Below, one piece after another: positions 1 through 5,377 of a DNA stretch of 5,727 bases. The stretch is from assembly GCA_003524705.1 (NCBI GenBank), contig DQGV01000111.1, positions 1,887 to 7,613 of the forward strand, read 5' to 3'. Origin of the DNA: Anaerolineae bacterium (GTDB taxonomy: Bacteria; Chloroflexota; Anaerolineae; Anaerolineales; Villigracilaceae). How positions within the stretch are numbered: the first letter of the stretch is position 1; each line of letters begins with the position of its first letter. A program made the translations under genes and the position numbers. Below the pieces are notes generated by a model, which ran no database searches, was not told the origin of the DNA, and saw only the letters and a program-made list of their open reading frames with translations.

Positions 1-1
1 C

Positions 2-2515
2 ACATCGAATAAAGAATGGTTTTTGCCTTGGAAGACAGTCGAAGGCGAAACCACTGCACCAGTTTCAGTTACGCAGTTGGAAGTATTGCTGAAAGGTGTG
101 TTTGAGAAACGTCGCTTGCTTGACCTGATACGTTATTTCATTGTCTTTGAACAAGAACGCGGCACACCCACGCTCAAAAAGATTGCGGGCTATCATCAAT
201 TCCACGCTGTCAATTATGCGCTAGAAGAAACCATCCGCGCCTCAAAAGCAAAGGGCGCATCCGTTCACGATATAAAAGGTGTTTATAAAGCACAACCGAT
301 GAAGGGCGGAGAAACAGGCGACCATCGTATCGGTGTCATTTGGCATACACAAGGTTCGGGTAAAAGCCTCACAATGGCATTTTATACAGGTCGTTTGGTA
401 TTGCATCCCGCGATGGAGAACCCCACAATTATTGTTATCACGGACCGCAACGATTTAGATGGTCAATTATTTGGCACCTTCTCACGTTGCTCGGAAGTAT
501 TGCGTCAAACCCCAGAGCAAGCCACAAGCCGTGAAGACTTGATAGAAAAACTCAAAGGTCGTAAAGCAGGCGGTGTGTTCTTTACCACCATTCAAAAGTT
601 TGTCTCAACGAGTGAATCAGGTGGTGCTTTATCAGACCGTCATAATATTGTCGTGATTGCAGATGAGGCGCATCGAAGTCAATATGATTTTATTGACGGC
701 TATGCCCGCAACATGCGCGACTCATTGCCCAACGCTTCATTCATCGGGTTTACAGGTACGCCTATCGAACATACCGATGCCAACACCCGCGCTGTGTTTG
801 GTGATTACATCAGCATCTATGATATTCAACAAGCCGTTGAAGATGGTGCCACAGTCAAAATCTATTATGAAGGTCGTCTTGCTAAACTAGAACTGGATGA
901 AAAAGAAAAGCCAAAGATTGACCCCACTTTTGATGAAGTCACTGAAGGTGAAGAGTTAGAGAAGAAAGAAAAACTCAAGACCAAATGGGCGGCACTTGAA
1001 GCAGTGGTTGGTACTGAAAAGCGGATTGGTTTGGTGGCACAAGATATTGTTGACCACTTTGAGAAACGCCTTGACGTGATGGATGGCAAAGGCATGATTG
1101 TGACCATGTCACGCCGTATTTGTGTAGATTTATATAATGCGATTGTTGCACTCCGCCCTGAATGGCATTCTGATGATGATAAGCAAGGTGTAATCAAAAT
1201 CGTGATGACCGGCAACGCCTCCGACCCACAAGAATGGCAAGCACACGTCCGCACGAAGGCACGTCGTGAAGAACTTGCCAAACGCTTCAAAGATGCAGAT
1301 GATTCATTCAAGCTTGTTATTGTCCGTGATATGTGGTTGACAGGCTTTGATGTTCCACCATTGCATACGATGTATATTGATAAGCCGATGCAAGGGCATG
1401 GGCTCATGCAAGCCATTGCGCGCGTCAACCGTGTCTATAAAGATAAGCCCGGTGGTTTAATTGTAGATTATCTCGGTCTGGCATATCACTTACAAAAAGC
1501 ACTTGCCACATACACCGAAGCAGGTCATCCTTCTGAAATCCCTGACCAAGACCAAGCGGTCAACGAGTTACTCAAACGTTATGAGATTTGCAAAGGCTTG
1601 TTCTATGGTTTTGATTGGTCTAAGTTTTTTAATGGCACAGCGCAAGAAAAACTGAATGTACTCCCGCAAGCCCAAGAACATATCTTAAAGCAAGAAGATG
1701 GCAAGAAACGTTTATTACAAGCCGTAAGAGAGTTGTCGCTTTCTTTCGCACTGGCTGTACCCGATGAACGCGCGCTTGCTATCCGTGATGATATTGCTTT
1801 CTTTCAAGCTGTGCGTGCCGCATTAATCAAATCTACGGTAGAAGGTGAAAAATCCGCTGAGGATATTGACCAAGCCATTCGGCAAATCTTATCGCGTGCA
1901 GTTGCGGCGAGTGACCAAGTCATTGATATTTTTGCGGCGGCTGGCTTGAAGAAGCCTGAAATCTCTATCTTATCTGAGGAGTTTCTTGCGGAAGTTAGCA
2001 GAATGCCTCAAAAGAATCTCGCGATTGAGTTGCTGCGTAAATTGCTCAATGATGAACTCAAGATGCGCATGAAAAAGAATCTCGTTCAATCTCGTTCGTT
2101 TACTGAATTACTTGAACGCACAATTCGTTCATATCAAAATCGTACACTTGCCGCCGCTGAAGTTATCACCGAACTTATCAAATTAAGTGAAGATATGCGC
2201 GAAGCACAAAAGCGCGGTGAGAAACTTAACCTAACAGAAGATGAAATTGCTTTTTATGATGCGCTTGAAGTGAACGACAGTGCAGTTAAAGTATTAGGTG
2301 ATGATGCGCTCAAGAGTATTGCGCGTGAACTCGTTGAAACTGTCCGCAACAATACGAGTATTGATTGGACAGTCAGAGAAGCTGTGCGTGCTAAGTTGCG
2401 TGTGATGGTAAAAAGAATATTACGAAAATATGGTTACCCGCCAGATAAGCAAGAAGAAGCAACAAACACAGTCATTGAACAAGCAGAAGTCATTGCGAAA
2501 GATTGGGCTGGGTAG
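2..2515 (+). CDS. hsdR: Type I restriction enzyme R subunit (HsdR), 5'-truncated by the window edge
   Basis: This is the ATP-driven DNA translocase and cleavage subunit of a type I restriction-modification complex, which acts on foreign DNA together with HsdM and HsdS. The frame is open to the left edge, so the TTG at 23 is not the real start. Counting from the first full codon at 2 (837 residues visible), the superfamily 2 helicase motifs appear in order: Walker A HTQGSGKS at 115-122, DEAH at 221-224, TGTP at 251-254, TGFDVP at 447-452 and QAIARVNR at 470-477. A long helical C-terminal region (about 555-830) follows, as in HsdR proteins of the EcoR124/HindI type. Family members are usually about 1000 residues, so roughly 200 N-terminal residues with the PD-(D/E)xK nuclease are off-window. 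No frameshift is seen and all helicase motifs look intact. No hsdM or hsdS follows, so hsdR is the last gene of its operon here. Confidence 0.97.
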   Translation, partial: TSNKEWFLPWKTVEGETTAPVSVTQLEVLLKGVFEKRRLLDLIRYFIVFEQERGTPTLKKIAGYHQFHAVNYALEETIRASKAKGASVHDIKGVYKAQPMKGGETGDHRIGVIWHTQGSGKSLTMAFYTGRLVLHPAMENPTIIVITDRNDLDGQLFGTFSRCSEVLRQTPEQATSREDLIEKLKGRKAGGVFFTTIQKFVSTSESGGALSDRHNIVVIADEAHRSQYDFIDGYARNMRDSLPNASFIGFTGTPIEHTDANTRAVFGDYISIYDIQQAVEDGATVKIYYEGRLAKLELDEKEKPKIDPTFDEVTEGEELEKKEKLKTKWAALEAVVGTEKRIGLVAQDIVDHFEKRLDVMDGKGMIVTMSRRICVDLYNAIVALRPEWHSDDDKQGVIKIVMTGNASDPQEWQAHVRTKARREELAKRFKDADDSFKLVIVRDMWLTGFDVPPLHTMYIDKPMQGHGLMQAIARVNRVYKDKPGGLIVDYLGLAYHLQKALATYTEAGHPSEIPDQDQAVNELLKRYEICKGLFYGFDWSKFFNGTAQEKLNVLPQAQEHILKQEDGKKRLLQAVRELSLSFALAVPDERALAIRDDIAFFQAVRAALIKSTVEGEKSAEDIDQAIRQILSRAVAASDQVIDIFAAAGLKKPEISILSEEFLAEVSRMPQKNLAIELLRKLLNDELKMRMKKNLVQSRSFTELLERTIRSYQNRTLAAAEVITELIKLSEDMREAQKRGEKLNLTEDEIAFYDALEVNDSAVKVLGDDALKSIARELVETVRNNTSIDWTVREAVRAKLRVMVKRILRKYGYPPDKQEEATNTVIEQAEVIAKDWAG

Positions 2516-2541
2516 GGTTAGTTATCTGACCTATCCCTCCG

Positions 2542-2561
2542 CCCTTCCCTAGAGGGAAGGG
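2542..2561. repeat. C-rich perfect hairpin just after hsdR
   Basis: A 9-bp arm CCCTTCCCT (2542-2550) and its exact complement AGGGAAGGG (2553-2561) are separated by only two bases. It begins 26 bases after the hsdR stop. There is no T tract after it, so an intrinsic terminator is doubtful, although the hairpin could still protect the 3' end of the hsdR mRNA. It is the first member of the C-rich palindrome family that fills this spacer. Confidence 0.7.
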
Positions 2562-2585
2562 GGCTTGTTGCGCAAGGGGTAAGCT

Positions 2586-2720
2586 TCTCCCCTTTAGGGG
2601 AGACGAGAGAGGGGTTTGGGTTTGACCTCACCCCCGTCCCCTCTCCGTTTATAGGAGAGGGGTGCCTGCTGGCGAGGTTTGACTCCCTCCCCATTTGTTG
2701 GGGAGGGCTGGGGAGGGGTT
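2586..2720. repeat. Cluster of three C-rich palindromic repeats
   Basis: Three perfect hairpins follow one another. The first is TCTCCCCT/AGGGGAGA (2586-2593 with 2596-2603). The second is CCCCTCTCC/GGAGAGGGG (2638-2646 with 2654-2662). The third is CCCTCCCC/GGGGAGGG (2685-2692 with 2700-2707). The first and third are each followed after a few bases by a GAGGGGTTTGG-like tail; the second has a C-rich block on its left instead, as if inserted in the other orientation. Stems vary while the overall plan is kept, which suggests a family of palindromic intergenic elements and not a simple tandem duplication. I see no coding potential here. Confidence 0.75.
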
Positions 2721-2745
2721 TGGTTTGCCCCCTCCGCCTTCGGCA

Positions 2746-2813
2746 CCTCCCCCAAATACGACATGAAGAGTTTTTATGATTAGTCTAATTACAGCAGTCG
2801 TATTTGGAGGAGG
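2746..2813. repeat. REPIN-like pair of inverted 17-mers around a 34-bp core
   Basis: CCTCCCCCAAATACGAC at 2746-2762 is matched by its inverted copy at 2797-2813 with a single mismatch. The 34-bp AT-rich core contains a further small palindrome, ATTAG-T-CTAAT (2779-2789). Outside the left arm is a GCC-TTC-GGC mini-hairpin (2736-2744); outside the right arm is the next C-rich hairpin (2826-2846). Two inverted repetitive ends around a short spacer is the plan of REPINs and of small non-autonomous elements. No transposase is present, and no target-site duplication is evident to me. Confidence 0.65.
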
Positions 2814-2825
2814 AAGGGCTTTGCT

Positions 2826-2858
2826 CCTCCCCGTTTATCGGGGAGGCTGGGAGGGGTT
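2826..2858. repeat. C-rich hairpin with GAGGGGTTTG tail
   Basis: CCTCCCCG (2826-2833) pairs perfectly with CGGGGAGG (2839-2846) around the loop TTTAT, followed by a tail reading CTGGGAGGGGTTTG. This is the same plan as the hairpins at 2586-2603 and 2685-2707. The left arm could alternatively pair with GGAGGAG at 2806-2812, so the right end of the neighbouring REPIN-like element and this hairpin may compete in folding. Confidence 0.7.
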
Positions 2859-2872
2859 TGGATGAGAAACTG

Positions 2873-2929
2873 TCCACGAATAATCGAATGAAGGACGGCG
2901 CATTGGTGCATTCGTGGTCTATTCGTGGA
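2873..2929. repeat. ATTCGTGG repeats: inverted pair plus an 11-bp direct repeat
   Basis: TCCACGAATA at 2873-2882 is the exact inverse of TATTCGTGGA at 2920-2929. Between them ATTCGTGG occurs again at 2910-2917, giving two direct copies exactly 11 bp apart (2910 and 2921), one helical turn. A further ATTCGTGG lies at 4282-4289 in the leader of the lipoprotein gene. This could be a dispersed repeat or a protein-binding site; the sequence alone does not decide. Confidence 0.55.
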
Positions 2930-2944
2930 TGGTCATTGAGCAGT

Positions 2945-2990
2945 AAGTGACAGTCACCTTTACCCACAGGGCGCGAGGTGACTGTCACTT
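2945..2990. repeat. Perfect 15-bp inverted repeat upstream of the 95-residue gene
   Basis: AAGTGACAGTCACCT (2945-2959) and its exact complement AGGTGACTGTCACTT (2976-2990) enclose a 16-base loop. Each arm is itself an imperfect palindrome (GTGAC-n-GTCAC), so the element could form either one long hairpin or two small ones. It ends 28 bases before the ATG at 3019. It is clearly related to the hairpin at 3449-3485. Without a T tract it is a poor terminator, so an operator or mobile repeat role is equally possible. Confidence 0.75.
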
Positions 2991-3018
2991 GTAATAAAAT
3001 ACAGAAAAGGTATCTACT

Positions 3019-3306
3019 ATGGTAAAAGTAAAAGTCATCACGAAGGGTCGTTCTGGCACGATACAGTACATCGAGGGTGGGTTGTTCAATAAGAAGACGT
3101 GTGAATTCTATTGGGAGTTTGGCGGTGCAGGCACGTTCGCCATCATTTGGTTCCCGAAGACGGATGCGGAATGGGATAAGCAATATCCATGGGCGCTGGG
3201 GCGACGCATGGATGTGGTGCGTGACATGGCGGAGCAAGTCCGCAAACAGCAAGCGCCTTCGTCCGCGCTGCAGTGGGGGGATGGGGTTGTGTCGTTGGTG
3301 GGGTGA
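3019..3306 (+). CDS. Small hypothetical protein, 95 aa
   Basis: I do not recognise this family. The ATG at 3019 has an AAAAGG ribosome-binding site at 3005-3010, eight bases upstream. The protein opens with a basic, beta-prone stretch (MVKVKVITKGRSG), followed by a probable beta-rich part with Trp at 32, 44, 52 and 58 and a single Cys at 28. A likely amphipathic helix spans about 59-78, and the glycine-rich end is WGDGVVSLVG. There is no signal peptide or membrane segment, so it is probably cytosolic. The last codons come from a G-rich run resembling the neighbouring repeats, so the C-terminus may have been extended or altered by a repeat. A longer frame on the opposite strand runs through the repeats and reads as a low-complexity shadow. 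The gene stands alone between repeat clusters, with no clear promoter. Confidence 0.65.
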   Translation: MVKVKVITKGRSGTIQYIEGGLFNKKTCEFYWEFGGAGTFAIIWFPKTDAEWDKQYPWALGRRMDVVRDMAEQVRKQQAPSSALQWGDGVVSLVG

Positions 3307-3328
3307 GTGTGTGAGACCTCTCCCCCTG

Positions 3329-3353
3329 CCCCTCTCCAAAAAATGGAGAGGGG
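3329..3353. terminator. C-rich hairpin after the 95-aa gene, possible weak terminator
   Basis: CCCCTCTCCA (3329-3338) pairs perfectly with TGGAGAGGGG (3344-3353) around a loop of five A. TGTTTTGTT follows, so on the plus strand it could end transcription of the 95-residue gene, whose stop is 22 bases upstream. By sequence it belongs to the same repeat family as 2638-2662, so termination may be a side role. Confidence 0.5.
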
Positions 3354-3362
3354 TGTTTTGTT

Positions 3363-3396
3363 CCCTCCCCTTTAGGGGAGAGCGAGGGAGGGGTTT
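3363..3396. repeat. C-rich palindromic repeat
   Basis: CTCCCCT (3365-3371) and AGGGGAG (3374-3380) pair across two T, followed by a GAGGGAGGGGTTTT tail. It is nearly the same as the copy at 2586-2618, about 780 bp to the left, including the TTTAGGGGAGA centre and the G-rich tail. Confidence 0.7.
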
Positions 3397-3402
3397 TAGT
3401 AA

Positions 3403-3437
3403 AGATTCTTCGGTCACTGCGTTCCCTCAGAATGACA
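3403..3437. repeat. Interspersed repeat of the AGATTCTTCGG...CTCAGAATGACA type
   Basis: A non-coding stretch beginning AGATTCTTCGG and ending CTCAGAATGACA. Repeats of this general form are common between genes in many bacterial genomes (general knowledge, not searched). The 12-mer CTCAGAATGACA recurs exactly at 4352-4363, which supports a dispersed element. Confidence 0.5.
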
Positions 3438-3448
3438 TGACCTTTTAT

Positions 3449-3485
3449 CAAAGAGCCAGTCACCCTTGAGGTGACTGGCTCTTTG
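3449..3485. terminator. Strong hairpin terminator, probably for the leftward lipoprotein gene
   Basis: A perfect 16-bp stem, CAAAGAGCCAGTCACC (3449-3464) with its exact complement at 3470-3485, has a five-base loop. On the minus strand it starts three bases after the TAA of the lipoprotein gene. The stem ends in CTTTG, but only a weak T-rich stretch follows on that strand, so termination relies on stem strength. Read rightward it could also stop transcripts from the 95-residue gene. It shares its core with the inverted repeat at 2945-2990. Confidence 0.75.
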
Positions 3486-3488
3486 TAA

Positions 3489-4247
3489 TTAATCGTTAGG
3501 GTCTATAGTGGGTTCGGGTGTTGGTCCTTCTTCTACTTCATCTTCATTTTGTCCTTGGTTGGGGGCGGTGGTGGTGCAAGCGGCACCGTCAATTGTGAAC
3601 TTGTTGATTTCAGTCCCATTCATTGTGACGATAATCTCAGCGGGGAACTTAACTCCAAATGGAAGGGCACAAGAGTATAAATCAGGGTTGCCAGTGGGGA
3701 TGGAGCAGTTGGCGGGTGCGCCGTTCATGGTCAGCACCACTTTTTTGCCTGTCACATCTAGCTTAGGTTCGGTCTGTCTAAAATTGATGAAGCCTTTGTT
3801 TAGGTCACAGGCTGTGTATTTTCCGCTCAAGAAGGGCACAATCGCAGTGGGTTGAGCGGCGCCAGATTTTTCCTTGGTTGCAGTCGGCACAGGTGTGGCT
3901 GTGTCGGTCGGCACTACGCTTAATGCCGATTCCTCAGCGTTGGAGGCTGGGCAATCTCGTGCCTGTAATTGTTGATAAGTCATTCCTGCAAAGTATATAT
4001 TTGGATGTTCACGCATATCTAGTGCATAGTACCCCTCTATATCAGGGCATATAATCTGGCAGGTGTATCCACGCGTAATGCCCTCATCATCCGGTGTTTG
4101 ATAAAACATCTGACAATCCATTAACGTGGCATCTAGTCCCAGTTCAGCGACATCAACACTCACACTACTACAAGCGTAGGTGCGGCAAGCCATTAAGAAG
4201 AGCAGGATTAACGAGTACATCAGTATTCTTTTGCGTTTTGAGATCAT
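3489..4247 (-). CDS. Predicted secreted lipoprotein with Pro/Thr linker, 252 aa
   Basis: I do not recognise a named family. Residues 1-20 form a signal peptide: a basic KRKR start, a hydrophobic core, then LMAC with Cys21 as the probable lipid-bearing residue. Met at -2 is slightly off the usual lipobox, so plain secretion is possible. Residues 26-99 hold five cysteines (26, 45, 63, 67, 99). A Pro/Thr/Ala linker follows at about 107-138, then a probable small beta domain at 142-224 with four cysteines (147, 181, 193, 224) that could form two disulfides, and an acidic tail. I place the start at the ATG at 4247 because AGAGGA lies just upstream (3-base gap, rather short) and because the upstream TTG at 4292 would overlap the -10 box. 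It is transcribed alone, ends in the hairpin at 3449-3485, and probably acts at the cell surface. Confidence 0.8.
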   Translation of the reverse strand: MISKRKRILMYSLILLFLMACRTYACSSVSVDVAELGLDATLMDCQMFYQTPDDEGITRGYTCQIICPDIEGYYALDMREHPNIYFAGMTYQQLQARDCPASNAEESALSVVPTDTATPVPTATKEKSGAAQPTAIVPFLSGKYTACDLNKGFINFRQTEPKLDVTGKKVVLTMNGAPANCSIPTGNPDLYSCALPFGVKFPAEIIVTMNGTEINKFTIDGAACTTTAPNQGQNEDEVEEGPTPEPTIDPND

Positions 4248-4291
4248 ATGTCCTCTGTGGTGGATAGAATGGTGTTTATCAATTCGTGGCA

Positions 4292-4297
4292 ATTATA
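4292..4297 (-). promoter_or_regulatory. -10 box of the lipoprotein gene
   Basis: The minus strand reads TATAAT at 4297-4292, a perfect -10 match. No good -35 is seen at the right distance. Transcription would start near 4285, giving a leader of about 38 bases before the ATG at 4247. The leader contains the ATTCGTGG motif (plus-strand 4282-4289). Confidence 0.5.
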
Positions 4298-4332
4298 GTA
4301 GTGAAAGGGTTGGGTAGATTGATGGGGAGGAC

Positions 4333-4363
4333 TTTCGGGTTGTCTACATTGCTCAGAATGACA
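4333..4363. repeat. Degenerate second copy of the CTCAGAATGACA repeat
   Basis: The right half, CTCAGAATGACA (4352-4363), is identical to 3426-3437. The left half (TTTCGGGTTGTC...) is only loosely similar to TTCTTCGGTCAC. It lies between the two diverging promoters at 4292 and 4390. Confidence 0.4.
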
Positions 4364-4389
4364 CAACGAAGGATGAAATGCTAGTTAAA

Positions 4390-4398
4390 TGATATAAT
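4390..4398 (+). promoter_or_regulatory. Extended -10 promoter of the CarD-like operon
   Basis: TGATATAAT is a perfect TGn-TATAAT extended -10 element. The expected -35 region (about 4370-4375) has no TTGACA-like sequence, which an extended -10 can compensate for. The expected start near 4405 gives a leader of about 84 bases that contains the terminator-like hairpin at 4425-4457. Confidence 0.6.
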
Positions 4399-4424
4399 CG
4401 CTTGATAACACAAATTGATGGCAC

Positions 4425-4457
4425 AATTGCCAGCCCATTTGCGGGCTGGCAATTTTT
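4425..4457 (+). terminator. Intrinsic terminator in the leader of the CarD-like gene
   Basis: AATTGCCAGCCC (4425-4436) pairs perfectly with GGGCTGGCAATT (4443-4454) around ATTTGC, and five T run from 4453 to 4457. The T tract exists only on the plus strand, so it ends rightward transcription. No rightward gene lies close upstream: it falls between the promoter at 4390 and the start codon at 4489. This makes it a candidate attenuator. Confidence 0.7.
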
Positions 4458-4488
4458 ATATGAGTAGGTCAATGCGCGGAGGCATTAC

Positions 4489-4968
4489 ATGGAACTTAAG
4501 AAAGGCGATTGGGTCATGCATTGTGCGCATGGGTTAGGTCAAGTAATTGGGATGGATGAGCAAGCCAATAACGGTAAGACGGTCATATACTATATGGTGC
4601 AACTGACAGATCTGACGATTTGGGTGCCCGCTGATGAAAACTTGAGCACTCGTTTGCGATTCCCGTCTAGCAAGCGAGAATTTCAAAAGGTGCTGAGCAT
4701 ATTATCCACGAAGGCAGAGGCGTTGCCGACCGATCGGCGTCAGCGCACGTTACAACTTCAAGAAACATTACGCGATGGGCGGACTGAATCGTTGTGTCGC
4801 GTCATTCGAGATTTGCAAGCTGTGCGCGGCACCAAGACGTGGAGCGAGTATGACAGTGCTTTGCTCAAGCGTGCAGAAAAGACGCTGGTCGGCGAGTGGA
4901 GTTATGTACAGTCTATTACGGCGCGTGAAGCCGAAGCCCAATTAAGTCAATCACTATCATCAAAATAA
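4489..4968 (+). CDS. CarD-family transcriptional regulator (RNA polymerase-binding), 159 aa
   Basis: CarD/CdnL proteins bind the RNA polymerase beta subunit through a Tudor-like N-terminal domain and touch promoter DNA at the upstream edge of the bubble with a helical C-terminal domain. Here residues 1-58 match the first domain (GDWVMHCAHGLGQVIGMDE, then YYMVQL and LTIWVPADE). Residues 62-155 match the second: RRQRTLQLQETLRDG, then VIRDL at 105-109, LLKRAEKTLVGE at 125-136 and a final EAEAQL helix. The length is normal for the family. GGAGG (4478-4482) lies six bases before the ATG. Compared from memory with mycobacterial CarD (NWSRRY), the DNA-contacting Trp position is Thr or Asp here (PTDRRQ at 80-85). 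The downstream 81-residue gene follows after a 16-base gap. Expression probably starts at the extended -10 at 4390 and may be attenuated. Confidence 0.9.
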   Translation: MELKKGDWVMHCAHGLGQVIGMDEQANNGKTVIYYMVQLTDLTIWVPADENLSTRLRFPSSKREFQKVLSILSTKAEALPTDRRQRTLQLQETLRDGRTESLCRVIRDLQAVRGTKTWSEYDSALLKRAEKTLVGEWSYVQSITAREAEAQLSQSLSSK

Positions 4969-4984
4969 GCTCAAGGAGCAAGTC

Positions 4985-5230
4985 ATGTTTTATTCAGAAG
5001 AGAAAAAGATTATCTTGCGCGTTATCGAAAACTACGTGCGCACCGGTGAAATTGCCGACGCGCACGTGAAGGTAGCCAGCGTGCCGTATGGCAAAACCAG
5101 TTTCACCGAACAAACAGGGGAGGATAGCCGCATCATTATGTTAGATGAATATAAGGTGGATGATAAAGTTATTTGGGCGGCATATAGCTCACGCAGTGGC
5201 ACGGTGTATTTGAGTTTGATGAGTTCATAA
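4985..5230 (+). CDS. Hypothetical protein, 81 aa, second gene of the CarD-like operon
   Basis: I do not recognise this protein. AAGGAG at 4973-4978 lies six bases before the ATG, and the gene begins 16 bases after the CarD-like stop, so the two are cotranscribed; a strong terminator follows at once. The N-terminal part (5-20) looks helical (EEKKIILRVIENYVRT). The rest looks like short beta strands: AHVKVASV at 26-33, SRIIML at 48-53, KVIWAAYSS at 61-69 and GTVYLSLMSS at the end. It has no cysteine, signal peptide or membrane segment. A small cytosolic alpha+beta protein working with or beside the CarD-like factor is an inference from the operon only. Confidence 0.8.
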   Translation: MFYSEEKKIILRVIENYVRTGEIADAHVKVASVPYGKTSFTEQTGEDSRIIMLDEYKVDDKVIWAAYSSRSGTVYLSLMSS

Positions 5231-5234
5231 TACT

Positions 5235-5274
5235 AGAGCGGACAGACGATAGGAAATCTGTCCGCTCTTTTTTT
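5235..5274 (+). terminator. Intrinsic terminator of the CarD-like operon
   Basis: AGAGCGGACAGA (5235-5246) pairs perfectly with TCTGTCCGCTCT (5257-5268) around a ten-base loop, and seven T follow (5268-5274). It begins four bases after the stop of the 81-residue gene. Confidence 0.92.
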
Positions 5275-5278
5275 ATTC

Positions 5279-5355
5279 GACCATTCAGACCAATTAGACC
5301 AGTCAGACTATTTAGACCTGTAAGACCACTCAGACCTTTTAGACCATTCAGACCA
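5279..5355. repeat. 9-bp tandem repeat array, eight units, consensus GACCANTCA
   Basis: Eight consecutive 9-bp units run from 5279 to 5350: GACCATTCA, GACCAATTA, GACCAGTCA, GACTATTTA, GACCTGTAA, GACCACTCA, GACCTTTTA and GACCATTCA, then a partial GACCA. GAC and the final A are invariant, the fourth base is C in seven of eight, and the inner bases drift. The array starts four bases after the preceding T tract and ends three bases before the TATAAT box at 5359, so it fills the whole -35 and upstream region of the next gene. Confidence 0.9.
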
Positions 5356-5358
5356 CAG

Positions 5359-5364
5359 TATAAT
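5359..5364 (+). promoter_or_regulatory. -10 box directly after the 9-bp array
   Basis: A perfect TATAAT. The -35 position falls inside the array (around GACCTTTTA) and shows no TTGACA. Expected transcription start is about 5371, only some seven bases before the ATG at 5378. The array units probably stand in for or modulate the -35 region. Confidence 0.6.
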
Positions 5365-5377
5365 CTGATGAATCACC

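Noticed and set aside
657..890. 77-codon plus-strand frame inside hsdR
   Set aside because: It overlaps the DEAH and TGTP motif region of hsdR in another frame and has no ribosome-binding site of its own.
865..1428. 187-codon open frame on the minus strand inside hsdR
   Set aside because: It lies entirely antisense to the conserved helicase motif region of hsdR, and its Ser-rich translation resembles no protein; it is a shadow frame.
2785..3417. 210-codon open frame on the minus strand across the repeat spacer
   Set aside because: Its ends are translated C-rich repeats (Pro/Leu/Arg low complexity) and it covers the better-supported 95-residue gene; no ribosome-binding site was seen.
3143..3463. 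106-codon minus-strand frame
   Set aside because: It is made mostly of translated repeats (interspersed repeat, C-rich palindromes) and part of the 95-residue gene read backwards.
3077..3469. 130-codon plus-strand frame overlapping the 95-residue gene
   Set aside because: It runs through two C-rich hairpins and the interspersed repeat and has low-complexity Arg/Ser/Pro content; the 95-residue frame has the ribosome-binding site.
3508..3855. 115-codon plus-strand frame antisense to the lipoprotein gene
   Set aside because: The minus-strand lipoprotein has a signal peptide, a promoter and a terminator; this frame has none.
4245..4292. TTG at 4292 as start of the lipoprotein gene (15 extra residues)
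   Set aside because: The added residues (PRIDKHHSIHHRGH) would precede a normal signal peptide, and the TTG overlaps the TATAAT box, so it would lie upstream of the transcript.
4418..4488. Leader peptide starting at ATG 4418 through the attenuator-like hairpin
   Set aside because: It has no ribosome-binding site, no run of regulatory codons and no stop before the CarD-like start, so it does not fit a classic leader peptide.
5279..5355. The 9-bp array as a CRISPR array
   Set aside because: Units are 9 bp with no separate spacers, far shorter than CRISPR repeats, and no cas gene is visible.
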